Notes: generated from the sequence alone by a model not told the origin. Counted from the stretch's first letter, positions 52,305-62,344 are shown. The stretch is DNA of 64,000 nucleotides from an uncultured Granulosicoccaceae bacterium (GCA_938041955.1 CALISD010000088.1:1-64000), one strand, 5' to 3'. Made by a program: numbers and translations.

Positions 52305-53021
52305 TTGAAGACGCTGCACCGCACCCTGACGATACTTTGCTGTTTTGCTGTTGCCCTGCTGATCGCCTGGAAGCTACTCCACACCGCCAACTACGGCTAT
52401 GACTTCTGGTATTCACAGCTTTCTATTAACAGCCACATTTCAACGTTCGCACCACAGAATCGTACCGGCAAGTCAGGCTTTGAGAAAACCACTCGGGAAC
52501 AACGCACAGAGCTGTTCCGTTCGATCGGCCACGCCGTCAACAACAGCGGTGAGGGCTTACGAACACTTACCTATCAAGCACACCCGAAAGCCAAACCACA
52601 ACTTTTGCTTACTGATGCCGAAGCCATCCATTTAGAGGATGTCGCCAATCTGATCAACATTCTCGAACCCATTGGCTGGGCTGCCACTGTTTTGTTAATT
52701 GTATTGGTTGTGCTGGCGCTGGTGGGCAATTTCTCTCTGCCAAAGCTCAGCGCCTCTTTGCTTACTCTACTTGTTATTGCACTGCTGTTGGCGCTGACTA
52801 TTGCCGTGATTGGTCCACAGGAAGTATTCAAAGGCCTGCACGAGGCGGTTTTCCCGGACGACCATCAATGGTTTTTCTACTATCAGGATTCACTAATGAC
52901 CACCCTGATGAAAGCGCCCGACATTTTCTACGCCATTGGGGCGACATGGGCGCTGTTGGCGGCGGTGGTGTACTTGCTAATCAGCATGTTGTTCCGCGCA
53001 TTGGACCCGCAAAAAACGTGA
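52305..53021 (+). CDS. DUF1461-like integral membrane protein
   Basis: A 238-residue protein with an N-terminal hydrophobic segment, two adjacent helices around residues 124-170, and a C-terminal helix. The block AVFPDDHQWFFYYQDSLMTTLMKAPDIFY resembles the conserved FFP...W.F....D.L...FP..F region of DUF1461. Between the first and second helices lies a ~95-residue exported domain. The start is a TTG with no strong ribosome site. No function is known for the family. Confidence 0.7.
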   Translation: MKTLHRTLTILCCFAVALLIAWKLLHTANYGYDFWYSQLSINSHISTFAPQNRTGKSGFEKTTREQRTELFRSIGHAVNNSGEGLRTLTYQAHPKAKPQLLLTDAEAIHLEDVANLINILEPIGWAATVLLIVLVVLALVGNFSLPKLSASLLTLLVIALLLALTIAVIGPQEVFKGLHEAVFPDDHQWFFYYQDSLMTTLMKAPDIFYAIGATWALLAAVVYLLISMLFRALDPQKT

Positions 53022-53179
53022 AGCGACTCACACTGTAACCAGCGCTTATTAATTGTCTATTGAGATGTAAGGCAAATACCCGTTAAAGACCGGCGTCCTG
53101 CCGCGGCAGAATCAACACTAGCCGTCCGCGTGGCGCAATAATTGAACGGTGTCTTGTTCGCGCGCACCGCTGACAAGAA

Positions 53180-54382
53180 ATGACTCGCCTTACCACTCCA
53201 AGCACATCGACTGAAACCGGCAAACTGACCATCGCAGACCTGGCCCCCACTGCTGGCCTGACTGATCAGTATGACGACCTGATTTTGCGACTTTGTGATA
53301 TTGAAACTCACGCTTCCAGTTTGGCGCTATGCGCTGATATCACGGACTCACGTACTCGATTTTGCTATCACCTGCGCCATGCGCTTCAGTCTGACACGGT
53401 GTACCTCTGTGAGCGTGACACGCTGGACATTGTCGCCACCTCATCATCCATGACCACGGAGCAGCCATGCTCCGACACTCTGGCTTTACACAATGCCCTA
53501 ACCTCTATGGTCAGCGATCTTTGGAATTGTGCTGACCCAATCTATCTTCCAGAAATCAGCGTATTTCCCGATTCGAACAAATTCTCATTCAGTATTTTTC
53601 CATTAAACAACAAGTGCGGGCTATTATTGATCGCCGTGGATGCTGAAGTGGAAGACACGCTGGTAGGTCATTATCTCTCAGCGGCCATATCTGGTTTATT
53701 TGACATTTTCAGGAAACAAAAACAACCGGACCGCACGACATGCGAATCACACATCTTTGACTTACTGCAGACAGAATTTCGAAACAGCAGCGCTGTGGTT
53801 GCAGACTTGAGGCTGAGTAGATTTAAACAAAGCCTAAAAGCTACGCCTGTATCGTTTAGCGACCTCACGCCATCAAACGACAATGCTTCACCAGAGGCGC
53901 TGTGTACCGAGCTTCCACAAAATTTATACACAGTGGCCGCTCTTTGGGAGGGTGACTTTATAGCTGCACTTGACTCACATTGCCTCACCGAGTCCAGCTA
54001 CGGATATAAAACCCTGTGTGAAAACCACAATCTGCTGAAATTTGAAACCAGCAGACCTTTGCAAATAAAAGTTCACACTCAGTCCCTCAGCAATTCAATC
54101 TATATTGACACATTAATAAAATTAAAAGAGAAATCAGTCATCCATGAGTCAAGGCTCACATTCGATATTTTATCAGAGACCAACAGAGATCAAAGCACAG
54201 TAGTACAAAGTGATCAGCTCGCAGTATTACGAACCGAACCAGGCCTACCTGTAGTCAGGAATAAAAAACAGCCAGCCTCAGCTCCTGTCACTGTTAATAT
54301 CTCAGAGGAGTTCGATATTATGAGCGCTCATGGGATTGGCCATCACAGTAATACCCGCCTAAACAAAGCCGCCAATGACTGA
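53180..54382 (+). CDS. Soluble protein with GAF-like region and truncated EAL-like C-terminus
   Basis: A 400-residue protein I cannot assign to a named family. Residues ~30-190 alternate helices and strands like a GAF sensor domain. From about 245 (LYTVAALWEGDFIAALDSHCL) to 330 it follows the first strands of an EAL domain, and LQIKVHTQSLSNSIYIDTLIKLKEKS matches the family's INLS...L..F...L segment. The catalytic EAL, DDFG and later metal ligands are absent and the chain ends in a low-complexity tail. It is probably a degenerate, non-enzymatic regulator. Confidence 0.55.
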   Translation: MTRLTTPSTSTETGKLTIADLAPTAGLTDQYDDLILRLCDIETHASSLALCADITDSRTRFCYHLRHALQSDTVYLCERDTLDIVATSSSMTTEQPCSDTLALHNALTSMVSDLWNCADPIYLPEISVFPDSNKFSFSIFPLNNKCGLLLIAVDAEVEDTLVGHYLSAAISGLFDIFRKQKQPDRTTCESHIFDLLQTEFRNSSAVVADLRLSRFKQSLKATPVSFSDLTPSNDNASPEALCTELPQNLYTVAALWEGDFIAALDSHCLTESSYGYKTLCENHNLLKFETSRPLQIKVHTQSLSNSIYIDTLIKLKEKSVIHESRLTFDILSETNRDQSTVVQSDQLAVLRTEPGLPVVRNKKQPASAPVTVNISEEFDIMSAHGIGHHSNTRLNKAAND

Positions 54383-54388
54383 AGAGAA

Positions 54389-55015
54389 CTACCTGCTTAT
54401 TGCCCACGGGAACAATGATCTTAACTCGTTTGCAGTCATGGCTTTAAGCCTTGCAATATTTCTATCAGGGATGGCTAGCGTATCTGCCACCTCAACCGCC
54501 CTTGCAACGGTATCAGCACGGAGCCACTGAACTATCGGGTACGGTGCTCGATTGGTATAATTACCGGCATCTGAAGGTGAAGCACCTGCAAATTGATAGT
54601 GCGGATGAAAGCTCGCAATCTGCAGCCTTGATTGACGATCATTCGTAGCCAGCAAAGCTTCAACCCGCTCTAAAAAATCATTGAAGTCAAGAAAGTCTGG
54701 CAACGTATAAGGCGCTGCCACCAGCGTTGTTTCAACCGCAATATCAACATCTTCATCAAGCGCGATTAGCTCAGCTTCAATCAAGTCAAGAAAGCTTGCT
54801 TCTGAGGCTTTCTGACAAACCGACACCCTCACTCTACCGGCACGATAAGGCACGCTTGCAAACGGGCACAGCGACAGGTCAATTACACATTGTTCTATCC
54901 ACTGCTTAACGCGTCGCTGTGGCTGCTGCTGTACGTCTTTTTTTTCTGAATAGTCGTTGACCAATCGGGTTTCCTGCCTCATCGGAGATATCTCTATTGT
55001 ACCAAGTGATGGCAA
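54389..55015 (-). CDS. DUF1415 family protein
   Basis: A 208-residue soluble protein of a gammaproteobacterial family of unknown function. The family core starts at VKQWIEQCVIDLSLCPFA near residue 36 and includes ASFHPHYQFAGASPSDAGNYTNRAPYPIVQWLR. A second in-frame ATG 11 codons in (MRQETRLVNDYSEKK) may be the real start. It converges on the EAL-remnant gene with 6 bases between stops. Confidence 0.85.
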   Translation of the reverse strand: MPSLGTIEISPMRQETRLVNDYSEKKDVQQQPQRRVKQWIEQCVIDLSLCPFASVPYRAGRVRVSVCQKASEASFLDLIEAELIALDEDVDIAVETTLVAAPYTLPDFLDFNDFLERVEALLATNDRQSRLQIASFHPHYQFAGASPSDAGNYTNRAPYPIVQWLRADTVARAVEVADTLAIPDRNIARLKAMTANELRSLFPWAISR

Positions 55016-55545
55016 CGCGAGTCAGGCTGCGAGTTCAGCACTGTGCGACACTTACCGGTTTCCCGGTTGGAACACACAGGAGCCGCGGACGAACTTGTAC
55101 TGTAAAAATTCTACCTCCGTACAAGCAGGCGAACTTCCACACTGATCCGAACCGTACTTAACGTCAAGCCATCGACTGGCACTTAAAAGAAAGTGACACT
55201 AGAAAACGAACCATCAAAAAATCAGTATACATAACAGAAAAAGTGTCTGTGAAAGCTGTACAAAACAATCATTAGCAGATTACTTTTTCAACCGACAACT
55301 TGAGTCCGCATCTTAAGAAGCTGAGAAAGTACAACAGCAACCGCAGACCATTATACACTTCATCTGCCTATCGAAAAATCGCGTAGAACCATAGACCTAC
55401 CTCTTACTAACCTTAAGTACATGAATAAAGAGAAGAGGAGTTTTTCTTTGATAATTACCTCAAAACCTGCAGCAGAATATAAATCACTTCCTATACTCCA
55501 AACAGCACTCAATGATGAGTGTTTCTAAAAACTTGGAGAGCATGG
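55016..55545. other. 530-base gap, no gene seen
   Basis: No convincing coding frame or strong hairpin here. The right part is AT-rich and should contain the promoter of the secreted protein gene, whose ribosome site GGAG lies at about 55533. Confidence 0.4.
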
Positions 55546-56202
55546 ATGTTTAAAAAAATGATTGTGGCCACAGGCCTTACCGCTGCATTTTGTTTTAGTA
55601 CCGTACAGATGAATATCATCTCATCGGCAATAGCAGCACCCGAAGATTGCGATTACACCGACGCAGACACCAATGGCGGTTGGGGATGGGATTCAGTGGA
55701 TCGCCAATCTTGTGCACCCATAGGCTCTGACATCACACCCGTTTCAAATGTAGGTCCTGCCGGACCCACAGGGCCACAAGGTCCACCGGCGTTAACACAA
55801 GGCGCGAACATTGGTGTAGTGGCTATAACCGCAACGGATATCAATGCCACCAATAGGAGTCAGTCAAGGGTTTCGCCAGGCGCGACGTTTACTGTGAATT
55901 TTGATTATACGATTGTCGCATCACCGAGCTGCCCGGGGTGTATCGATCAGATTCAAGTAGGCGTTGTTTCCCGAGACGGATCAGGCGGCCCACAGGACTG
56001 TGCCTTTAGCGGTGTCGCAGGCACTGCAGGAGTTACTGACGCAGGCTCTGTAACCCTGACTGCACCTACTGCAGAAGGCACCTATTATATTGCCTTTGAT
56101 CGTGCTCAGGCATTCTCTTGTGAACAGGCAAACAGCAGCGGTAATTTCTGGAATGGCACTGTTGGCGTAAACAAGTACATCGGTGCTATCGCGGTTTACT
56201 AG
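55546..56202 (+). CDS. Secreted protein with a short collagen-like stretch
   Basis: Start at the ATG at 55546 (MFKKMIVATGLTAAFCF) after GGAG, 218 residues. An in-frame ATG 9 codons upstream is less likely. The signal peptide ends near IAA-PEDC. The mature part has a collagen-like GPAGPTGPQGPPA at about 75-87, then a beta-rich domain with paired cysteines (CPGC, QDCAF, SCEQ). Extracellular or surface location is expected. The function is unknown. A strong terminator follows it. Confidence 0.72.
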   Translation: MFKKMIVATGLTAAFCFSTVQMNIISSAIAAPEDCDYTDADTNGGWGWDSVDRQSCAPIGSDITPVSNVGPAGPTGPQGPPALTQGANIGVVAITATDINATNRSQSRVSPGATFTVNFDYTIVASPSCPGCIDQIQVGVVSRDGSGGPQDCAFSGVAGTAGVTDAGSVTLTAPTAEGTYYIAFDRAQAFSCEQANSSGNFWNGTVGVNKYIGAIAVY

Positions 56203-56232
56203 TTGTTCACAATTTCTGAATATAACGTACTT

Positions 56233-56268
56233 AACGGACAGATGGACCATCAGGCCCATCTGTCCGTT
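56233..56268 (+). terminator. Intrinsic terminator
   Basis: AACGGACAGATGG and CCATCTGTCCGTT form a perfect 13-base stem around a 10-base loop, ending in TT and followed by TA, 30 bases after the secreted-protein stop. It can act in both directions but the distance fits this gene best. Confidence 0.75.
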
Positions 56269-56358
56269 TATGGATTTGTCGGATCGTTTGACAAAGGCAT
56301 TGTCGGTTTATTTTGATGAAACATCACTATTAACCTACCCAGGTAAACTACCCAAGAC

Positions 56359-57249
56359 CTACATCAATAACTCACTCGTGAGATCTTTTGCAGGCATCCA
56401 TTTCATAACACGCTCTTCAGAATGCTCAGACCGGCTCTTTTGCACTGGCTCTGCATTGCGATCAACCACCAAAGAAGCAAAATCGAACAATTTTCGATCC
56501 GCTAATTGAGACGGCTTAACGTTAGTGACTGCCGTGAATATCGATTCAACACGACCCGGGCTCTCTTTATCCCACTGTTGCAGCATGTGCTTGATATTCT
56601 GGCGCTGCAAATTCGCTTGTGAGCCGCACAAGTCACACGGAATAATCGGAAATTCACGCTGAGCAGAGTAGCGTTCAATATCTTTTTCTTTGCAATATGC
56701 CAATGGCCTAATGACAATATTTCTACCATCGTTGCTTCTAAGCTTTGGAGGCATTGCCTGTAAACTTCCACCATGAAACATGTTCAGGAATAATGTTTCA
56801 ATGATGTCATCACGGTGGTGGCCCAGGGCTATTTTATTGAAGTTATTCTCTTCAGCATAACCGTATAACGTTCCACGCCTTAATCTTGAGCACAATCCAC
56901 ACGTCGTTTTACCTTCAGGAATTACACGCTTTACCACCGAATAGGTGTCCCGCTCGATAACATCGTATTCCACGTCCATTGCTTTCAAGTAAGCCGGCAG
57001 AATGGTCTCTGGGAAATTGGGTTGCTTTTGATCGAGGTTCACCGCTCTTAACGTGAAGCTAATCGGCGCTCGACGCTGCAGACTGAGCAGCATATCCAGC
57101 ATAGTGTAGGAATCTTTGCCGCCGGACAGGCACACCATCACACGATCACCCTCTTCGATCATGTTGTAGTCAACAATCGCCTCAGCGGTATTGCGCCTTA
57201 GACGCTTAGTGAGTTTGTTGAAGTCGTACTGCTGTTTGGGCTTAGGCAT
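56359..57249 (-). CDS. ttcA: tRNA 2-thiocytidine(32) synthetase
   Basis: ATP-dependent thiolation of cytidine 32 in tRNA. The 296 residues have the PP-loop [10 protein letters not shown] (40-49) and the cysteine pairs CGLC and CDLCGSQ that hold the [4Fe-4S] cluster. Starts [20 protein letters not shown]. Length and motifs match the family. Single gene. Confidence 0.94.
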   Translation of the reverse strand: MPKPKQQYDFNKLTKRLRRNTAEAIVDYNMIEEGDRVMVCLSGGKDSYTMLDMLLSLQRRAPISFTLRAVNLDQKQPNFPETILPAYLKAMDVEYDVIERDTYSVVKRVIPEGKTTCGLCSRLRRGTLYGYAEENNFNKIALGHHRDDIIETLFLNMFHGGSLQAMPPKLRSNDGRNIVIRPLAYCKEKDIERYSAQREFPIIPCDLCGSQANLQRQNIKHMLQQWDKESPGRVESIFTAVTNVKPSQLADRKLFDFASLVVDRNAEPVQKSRSEHSEERVMKWMPAKDLTSELLM

Positions 57250-57536
57250 GGCAAACCGGCAAAACCGATAGTCTAGTGCAAAGCGCTTAAAATCGGTAGC
57301 TGCAGTGATCCTTAACCCGCATTATTCAGCGGTTGGCGAGCATATCGCGCAGAGAATTGATTTCACAGTGATTTTCTTCTCGCGTGAATACTTATTGAGA
57401 CTTACAAGTGAAAAAAATTTACTGTGGAATCAAGGGTCAAGTGAGATGCCGTCAATCCCGTGAACAATGCGGGTTAAGTGACCAGCGCCACAACGGGCGC
57501 TGCTGCACAATGCCACCTCTGATCGGGCGGCAGGCC

Positions 57537-57818
57537 TTACCCTTTCGGGTTAGCAACCACCCGTTGATCGTCGTTTAAACGAGAGGCCTGCACTCCACAC
57601 GCAAGGAATTCCTGCAGTGTCGTTGACGCATAAGTACGAAAACAGGCGTACAGGTATTTCGCACATTCGGAATTGCCACACCGCACGACACCGTCGTTAT
57701 AGGCCTTGGCGACATCCTGATTGATGCTTGCAGATTGGACAAACGGAGCAAACAAAAGTACTGCTCCCAAAGTTATATTTCTGATGACGGTTATATTTAT
57801 ACTCACACTACTCTCCAT
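57537..57818 (-). CDS. Small secreted cysteine-containing protein, unknown
   Basis: A 93-residue protein with a signal peptide (TVIRNITLGAVLLFAPFVQSA) and a mature ~63-residue part with four cysteines (RCGNSECAKYLYACFRT, LACGVQ). No ribosome site is obvious and no family is recognised. Its 5' end overlaps a plus-strand frame (57784-58020), so only one of the two may be real. I favour this one for its signal peptide and even cysteine spacing. Confidence 0.5.
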   Translation of the reverse strand: MESSVSINITVIRNITLGAVLLFAPFVQSASINQDVAKAYNDGVVRCGNSECAKYLYACFRTYASTTLQEFLACGVQASRLNDDQRVVANPKG

Positions 57819-58020
57819 CGCTTTTTATCAATCCATTGACTCAAACACTTCGACTCCAGACGTATCGACGACCGGAGATTACCAAGAGTGTAGCGTAGAA
57901 GAATTCCCTGACATCGAACACATCACAAATATTGACAAGATGCGCCTCGGGTTAATCCTGTTTTACAATTTGCATCCATTGATGCAGGAATCGTTAAGCC
58001 AGCGATCATGCGCCGATTAA
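57784..58020 (+). CDS. Possible small membrane-anchored protein, unknown
   Basis: A 78-codon frame from the ATG at 57784 (MTVIFILTLLSIAFYQS) with one N-terminal hydrophobic segment and a polar, acidic remainder (CSVEEFPDIEHITNIDKMRLGL). It overlaps the start of the minus-strand gene by 35 bases. There is no ribosome site and no recognised homologue. Low support. Confidence 0.3.
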   Translation: MTVIFILTLLSIAFYQSIDSNTSTPDVSTTGDYQECSVEEFPDIEHITNIDKMRLGLILFYNLHPLMQESLSQRSCAD

Positions 58021-58144
58021 TGCGAGTGCATGCCTGAGCAGTAGCTAGAGAAGTAAACGTGACGAGCATGAAAGCTCATCAATTGCACAGCTGAATGTTA
58101 TCTGATTGTTAAATACCAATGATTCAGTGTGGCGCTGGCGCTAA

Positions 58145-58738
58145 TTAAACCTGGGTGCGGCCGGCAAACGCATGCGACAGTGTTCCACTATCAACGTACT
58201 CAAGCTCACCACCTAACGGCACACCATGGGCAATTCGCATCACAGACAGATTGCGAGCGCGAGCAAGCTCGCCAACATAATGAGCAGTTGCCTCACCTTC
58301 CACTGTTGAGTTGGTCGCCAGGATAACCTCTGTGACTGTGCCGTTCTCAAACCGATCGCACAATGCATCAACACCCAGCATTTCAGGGCTGATGCCATCA
58401 AGCGGAGACAACTTGCCATGCAAAACGAAATACAAACCGCGATAGTTTGTCGCCTTTTCCAGTGCCGCGAGATCCGACGGGGACTCGACTATGCAGAGCT
58501 TTTCCTGCTCACGGGTGCTATCCGAACACGTTCGACAGACAGCGGCTTCGGTGAAGTCGCGACAAATTGTACAGTGACTGATGCGCTCCATAGACAGGCG
58601 TAGTAATTCACCCAGACGAGCACCACCCTCACGATTGCGTTGCAATAGATGAAACGCCATGCGCTGCGCTGACTTGGGGCCAACACCCGGTAAGCAACGC
58701 AATGAATCAACCAATCGATCGAGAAGAGGTTCTGCCAT
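58145..58738 (-). CDS. recR: Recombination mediator RecR
   Basis: Acts with RecF/RecO to load RecA at gaps. The 197 residues have the helix-hairpin-helix RCLPGVGPKSAQRMAFHLL, a four-cysteine zinc site (CTICRDFTEAAVCRTC) and a Toprim domain (LCIVESPSDLAALEK). It follows ybaB and dnaX on the minus strand, the usual arrangement. Confidence 0.95.
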   Translation of the reverse strand: MAEPLLDRLVDSLRCLPGVGPKSAQRMAFHLLQRNREGGARLGELLRLSMERISHCTICRDFTEAAVCRTCSDSTREQEKLCIVESPSDLAALEKATNYRGLYFVLHGKLSPLDGISPEMLGVDALCDRFENGTVTEVILATNSTVEGEATAHYVGELARARNLSVMRIAHGVPLGGELEYVDSGTLSHAFAGRTQV

Positions 58739-58812
58739 AATTTAAGCCTACATTAGTTATGAGGGTTCGCATTCAACAGCGCCAAACAGGCCACTCTACG
58801 ATGCAGGCGCGC

Positions 58813-59136
58813 CTAGAACGGCAGCTTCATACCCGGCGGCAGTTGCATACCTGAAGTAGCACCCTCCATCATTTCTTTGGTTTTACCTTCCAGCCTTTGC
58901 GAAGCATCGTTAACCGCTGCTGCGACCAAATCTTCAAGCATCTCTTTATCGTCGGTCATCAGGCTCGCATCTATGTCAACTTTGCGCAGCTCGTGACGAC
59001 CTGTCATTACCACCTTCACCAGGCCACCGCCGGCTTGACCTTCAATCTCAAGATTGGCAACGTCTTGTTGCGCCTTTTGCATTTTTTCCTGCATCTCTTG
59101 CGCCTGTTTCATCATGGCGCCCAATCCACCTTTCAT
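58813..59136 (-). CDS. ybaB: YbaB/EbfC nucleoid-associated protein
   Basis: A small dimeric DNA-binding protein of 107 residues. It starts [20 protein letters not shown], the methionine/glutamine-rich helix of the family, followed by [21 protein letters not shown]. It lies between dnaX and recR as in most proteobacteria. Confidence 0.94.
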   Translation of the reverse strand: MKGGLGAMMKQAQEMQEKMQKAQQDVANLEIEGQAGGGLVKVVMTGRHELRKVDIDASLMTDDKEMLEDLVAAAVNDASQRLEGKTKEMMEGATSGMQLPPGMKLPF

Positions 59137-59414
59137 AACTTGCCTCTTGTGTTGCTCTGTGCGATTAACAGAGTAAATTAAATGTAAGGTATTAAACGTA
59201 ACATAGTCGTATTTGATCGTAACTATTCAAGTCGGGAGTGAGCTAAGTTCGAACTCTCGACTGCTTTTACAGTCTTTTGTAGCTCTTCAGCGTGCGCCCG
59301 TCGTCCTGGTTAATCAATAACGGGGACAGAAACTCGCGCGCCACAGACCTGCGTATTTGAGCATGAACCACAACACCATTGACACGACAGGTGCGCCTTG
59401 AATAATGACATTGA

Positions 59415-61130
59415 TCAAGACTCTTGCTGATCAACATCATCTACCGGCTTAATACTACCGGTGCTGACTTCAGCATCAAATTTGGCAACGATCTCAGCCA
59501 CCAGAGGATCTTCTGCAATTGAAGTACGCGCCGCTTCCAGTTTGTCCTGCTCTGCTTTCTTTTCAAGCATGGCAGGTGTATTGGCCGGCGTTTCAGTCGC
59601 GATAGAAATTTTAAGATTGACTGCGCCGTTTGCATAAACCGACATTTTCTCACGCAAGCGCTCTTTCCATCGTGGCGCTGCAAGCGTTTCATATTCCGGA
59701 TCAAGATCAAGGTTAACCTCGTCTTTTGCAGCCGAGTGCAGCACACAGTTACGCGCAAGCTGCAGCGGCATACCAGACACCGGTAGCTCTTCAACGATCT
59801 TTAACCAGTCTGATGGTTTCCAATTGACATCAGCTGGCGGGAGTTCCGGTGCAATTTCCTGCTCCGCTGCCGCTGGCTCAGCAGCAGACTGTGCGGCTTG
59901 TACGGGTGCAGCTGGTGGAGCTTTTCTGGCAGCAGGCGCAACGGGAGCTTTTGCCGCTGGCCGCGGCACAGTAACGCTCGCCGCGACAGTCGATGCCGTT
60001 TGTGCACTTTTAGGCTGCGACACCACTGCTGCGCTTGCCTGTGCCGTAAACGGCTTAAACGCAAGCATTCGAATCAAAGTCATTTCAAGTGCCTGGCGCT
60101 GATTCGGTGCATACGGCATATCACGCCGACCGGTTAAGCCGATTTGATACCAGAGCTGCACATCCTGCGGTGAGATCTTTTTCGCAAAACCCTGCAATCG
60201 AGCTTCATCATGCACATCACCCTGATGAGCACTGCCTATGGTTTGTACCGTCGCCACCTGATGCAATAACGCAAGCAGCTCACCTAACACATAGCTGTAG
60301 TCGGGCACATAGGCCGCCAACTCTTCGACTTGCTTAAACACCTGCTCGGCGTTATCCGCAGAAACAGCATCCAGCACATCATACAACCGTGACGGCGAGA
60401 ACCTGCCCAGCATGGCTTCCACTTCCGACGCGGTGATTTTTCCCTGTCCGTAGGCGATGGATTGATCAAGCAGGCTGAGTGCGTCACGGACACTACCGTC
60501 TGCCGCCTGCGCAACATGCGCAATGGCAAGCTCTTCGTAACTTACTTTTTCTTTATCAAGCAGACTCGAAAGATAGGGTCGCAGTGATTGATCAGGCAGC
60601 TCTTTTAAGTTGAACTGCAAACAGCGCGACAATACCGTAATGGGCAGTCGCTGCGGATCGGTGGTGGCGAGTAAAAATTTTACGTGTGGCGGCGGCTCTT
60701 CAAGTGTTTTCAGAAGCGCGTTAAAGCTGCTCTTGGAAAACATGTGCACCTCATCTATTAAGTACACTTTGTAACGACCACTGCTGGGCGCATAGGCGAC
60801 GTTATCAAGCAACTCACGGGTATCATCTACACCGGTTCGAGATGCCGCATCAACCTCAATGAGGTCCAGGAAACGCCCGTCATCCACTTGCGTACAGGCC
60901 GAGCACTCACCACACGGGGTTGAACTGACGCCTTTTTCGCAATTCAGGCTTTTAGCGAAAATTCGCGCAATGGTGGTTTTGCCAACACCACGGGTGCCGG
61001 TAAACAGATAGGCGTGATGCAAGCGGTCTTGATCGAGTGCATTGGTTAAGGCACGCAATACGTGCTCCTGACCCAACATGTCTTCAAAACGCCTTGGACG
61101 CCAGCGTCGTGCCAGAGCTTCGTAGCTCAT
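59415..61130 (-). CDS. dnaX: DNA polymerase III gamma/tau subunit
   Basis: Clamp-loader ATPase, 571 residues. Walker A GTRGVGKTT (45-53), zinc site CEKG...CGECSAC, DEVHM Walker B and the sensor region LEEPPPHVKFLLATTDPQRLP are intact. After about residue 365 comes an Ala/Pro-rich linker and a tau-type C-terminal domain. I did not find an obvious slippery A6G site for gamma, but cannot exclude one. Confidence 0.95.
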   Translation of the reverse strand: MSYEALARRWRPRRFEDMLGQEHVLRALTNALDQDRLHHAYLFTGTRGVGKTTIARIFAKSLNCEKGVSSTPCGECSACTQVDDGRFLDLIEVDAASRTGVDDTRELLDNVAYAPSSGRYKVYLIDEVHMFSKSSFNALLKTLEEPPPHVKFLLATTDPQRLPITVLSRCLQFNLKELPDQSLRPYLSSLLDKEKVSYEELAIAHVAQAADGSVRDALSLLDQSIAYGQGKITASEVEAMLGRFSPSRLYDVLDAVSADNAEQVFKQVEELAAYVPDYSYVLGELLALLHQVATVQTIGSAHQGDVHDEARLQGFAKKISPQDVQLWYQIGLTGRRDMPYAPNQRQALEMTLIRMLAFKPFTAQASAAVVSQPKSAQTASTVAASVTVPRPAAKAPVAPAARKAPPAAPVQAAQSAAEPAAAEQEIAPELPPADVNWKPSDWLKIVEELPVSGMPLQLARNCVLHSAAKDEVNLDLDPEYETLAAPRWKERLREKMSVYANGAVNLKISIATETPANTPAMLEKKAEQDKLEAARTSIAEDPLVAEIVAKFDAEVSTGSIKPVDDVDQQES

Positions 61131-61370
61131 TTAATCCACTCTGTATGCAAAGTCGCCGGGTTTATCAGAGCATTCAATTTATTCACCCTCGTTATTCACC
61201 CTTGGAGAATTCGTTATTCAGGGAACCCGGCCAATTGGCGAGTATGAACAAATAATCCCAATGTAATCAACGACTACGCAGCCGGGTTGATCCACATGCG
61301 GGATGATTACCCGCGGGGACTCTGATTCAGCATATGGACTACCACATACGTCGCGACTTGACGCTAATTG

Positions 61371-61486
61371 GGTGGCACCTTACACCAGCCGCATCCCGGC
61401 ACCCGAATCCACCGTTGCCGCTGCTCCCTTCCGGGCCTGACGGGGTTCACGGCTTCTCGTCGCGAGAGGGCCGATGCAAAGCACCA
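61371..61486 (-). ncRNA. ffs: 4.5S RNA (signal recognition particle RNA)
   Basis: On the minus strand the region contains the SRP-RNA core: GGCCCGGAAGGGAGCAGC at the apical loop, and GTGCCGGGATG followed by GGCTGGTG on the 3' side. The ends UGGUGCUUUGC and GUGUAAGGUGCCA pair to close the long hairpin, giving about 116 nt. It lies upstream of dnaX, the common gammaproteobacterial position. The exact ends are estimated from the pairing. Confidence 0.9.
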
Positions 61487-61496
61487 TAAAGGGAGT

Positions 61497-61525
61497 ATTG
61501 TCAGGGTTTGCAGCACGGCTTTCAA
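61497..61525 (-). promoter_or_regulatory. Putative ffs promoter
   Basis: On the minus strand TTGAAA (61520-61525) and GACAAT (61497-61502) are separated by 17 bases and lie about 10 bases before the 5' end of the SRP RNA. Confidence 0.5.
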
Positions 61526-61651
61526 GAGCAATAACCATAAACAACGTTGTTAACAGTTATCTTTCGTCAGATAGCCATCGACTTTACACAATCTTGGCTA
61601 CTTAGCTTAGAATCCACTCACGTTTGCGTTGGACCCAAAAGGGATATTTCA

Positions 61652-62338
61652 ATGTCCTCACAAATCCTGGTGGTAGAAGACGAATCAGGCATCCGGCAGT
61701 TGATCGAAGATGCGCTTGATGGGCATGGGTACGATATGGTGATGTGCAACAACGCAATGACGGCCAAAACGCACCTTTCCACCAGCACACCTGATTTGGC
61801 CATTGTTGACTGGATGATGCCGCAGATCTCAGGTATTGAGTTGGTCACGTCGATGCGCAAAAGCGAGGCAACCGGTAATTTGCCGATCATTATGCTCACC
61901 GCACGCAGCGCCGAAGACGACACCATTGAAGGTTTGGAGGCCGGCGCCGACGACTACATCACTAAACCGTTTTCACCACGCGAGCTGCTATCGCGAGTAC
62001 AGGCCGCACTTCGACGCTCTGGCGGACATCAAGCTGCCAACACACTGCGCCACGGCGACATTACCATCCACCTCGACGCACTACGGGTAACCGTCGGAGA
62101 CACCACCATGCCGCTTGGGCAAACCGAGTACAAAATGTTGCATCTATTGATGAGCAACCCGGACCGGGTGTTTAGCCGTGAACAGCTACTCAACAACATA
62201 TGGGGCATCAACAACTTTGTTGAAGAACGCACCGTTGATGTACACATTTTGCGCTTGCGTAAGGCACTTCGCGCTCAAGGTGTGCACAAGTTAATAGAAA
62301 CAGTCCGTGGTGCCGGCTACCGACTGGCGGCACTCTAA
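61652..62338 (+). CDS. phoB: Phosphate regulon response regulator
   Basis: An OmpR-class activator. Start at the ATG at 61652 (MSSQILVVEDESGIRQLIEDAL) after AAGGGA, 228 residues. The open frame extends 35 codons upstream without family match. The phospho-acceptor Asp is in LAIVDWMMPQISG, the conserved Lys in YITKPFSPREL, and the winged helix ends in RTVDVHILRLRKAL. It lies 6 bases before phoR and two genes before pstS. Confidence 0.94.
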   Translation: MSSQILVVEDESGIRQLIEDALDGHGYDMVMCNNAMTAKTHLSTSTPDLAIVDWMMPQISGIELVTSMRKSEATGNLPIIMLTARSAEDDTIEGLEAGADDYITKPFSPRELLSRVQAALRRSGGHQAANTLRHGDITIHLDALRVTVGDTTMPLGQTEYKMLHLLMSNPDRVFSREQLLNNIWGINNFVEERTVDVHILRLRKALRAQGVHKLIETVRGAGYRLAAL

Positions 62339-62344
62339 ACACCT

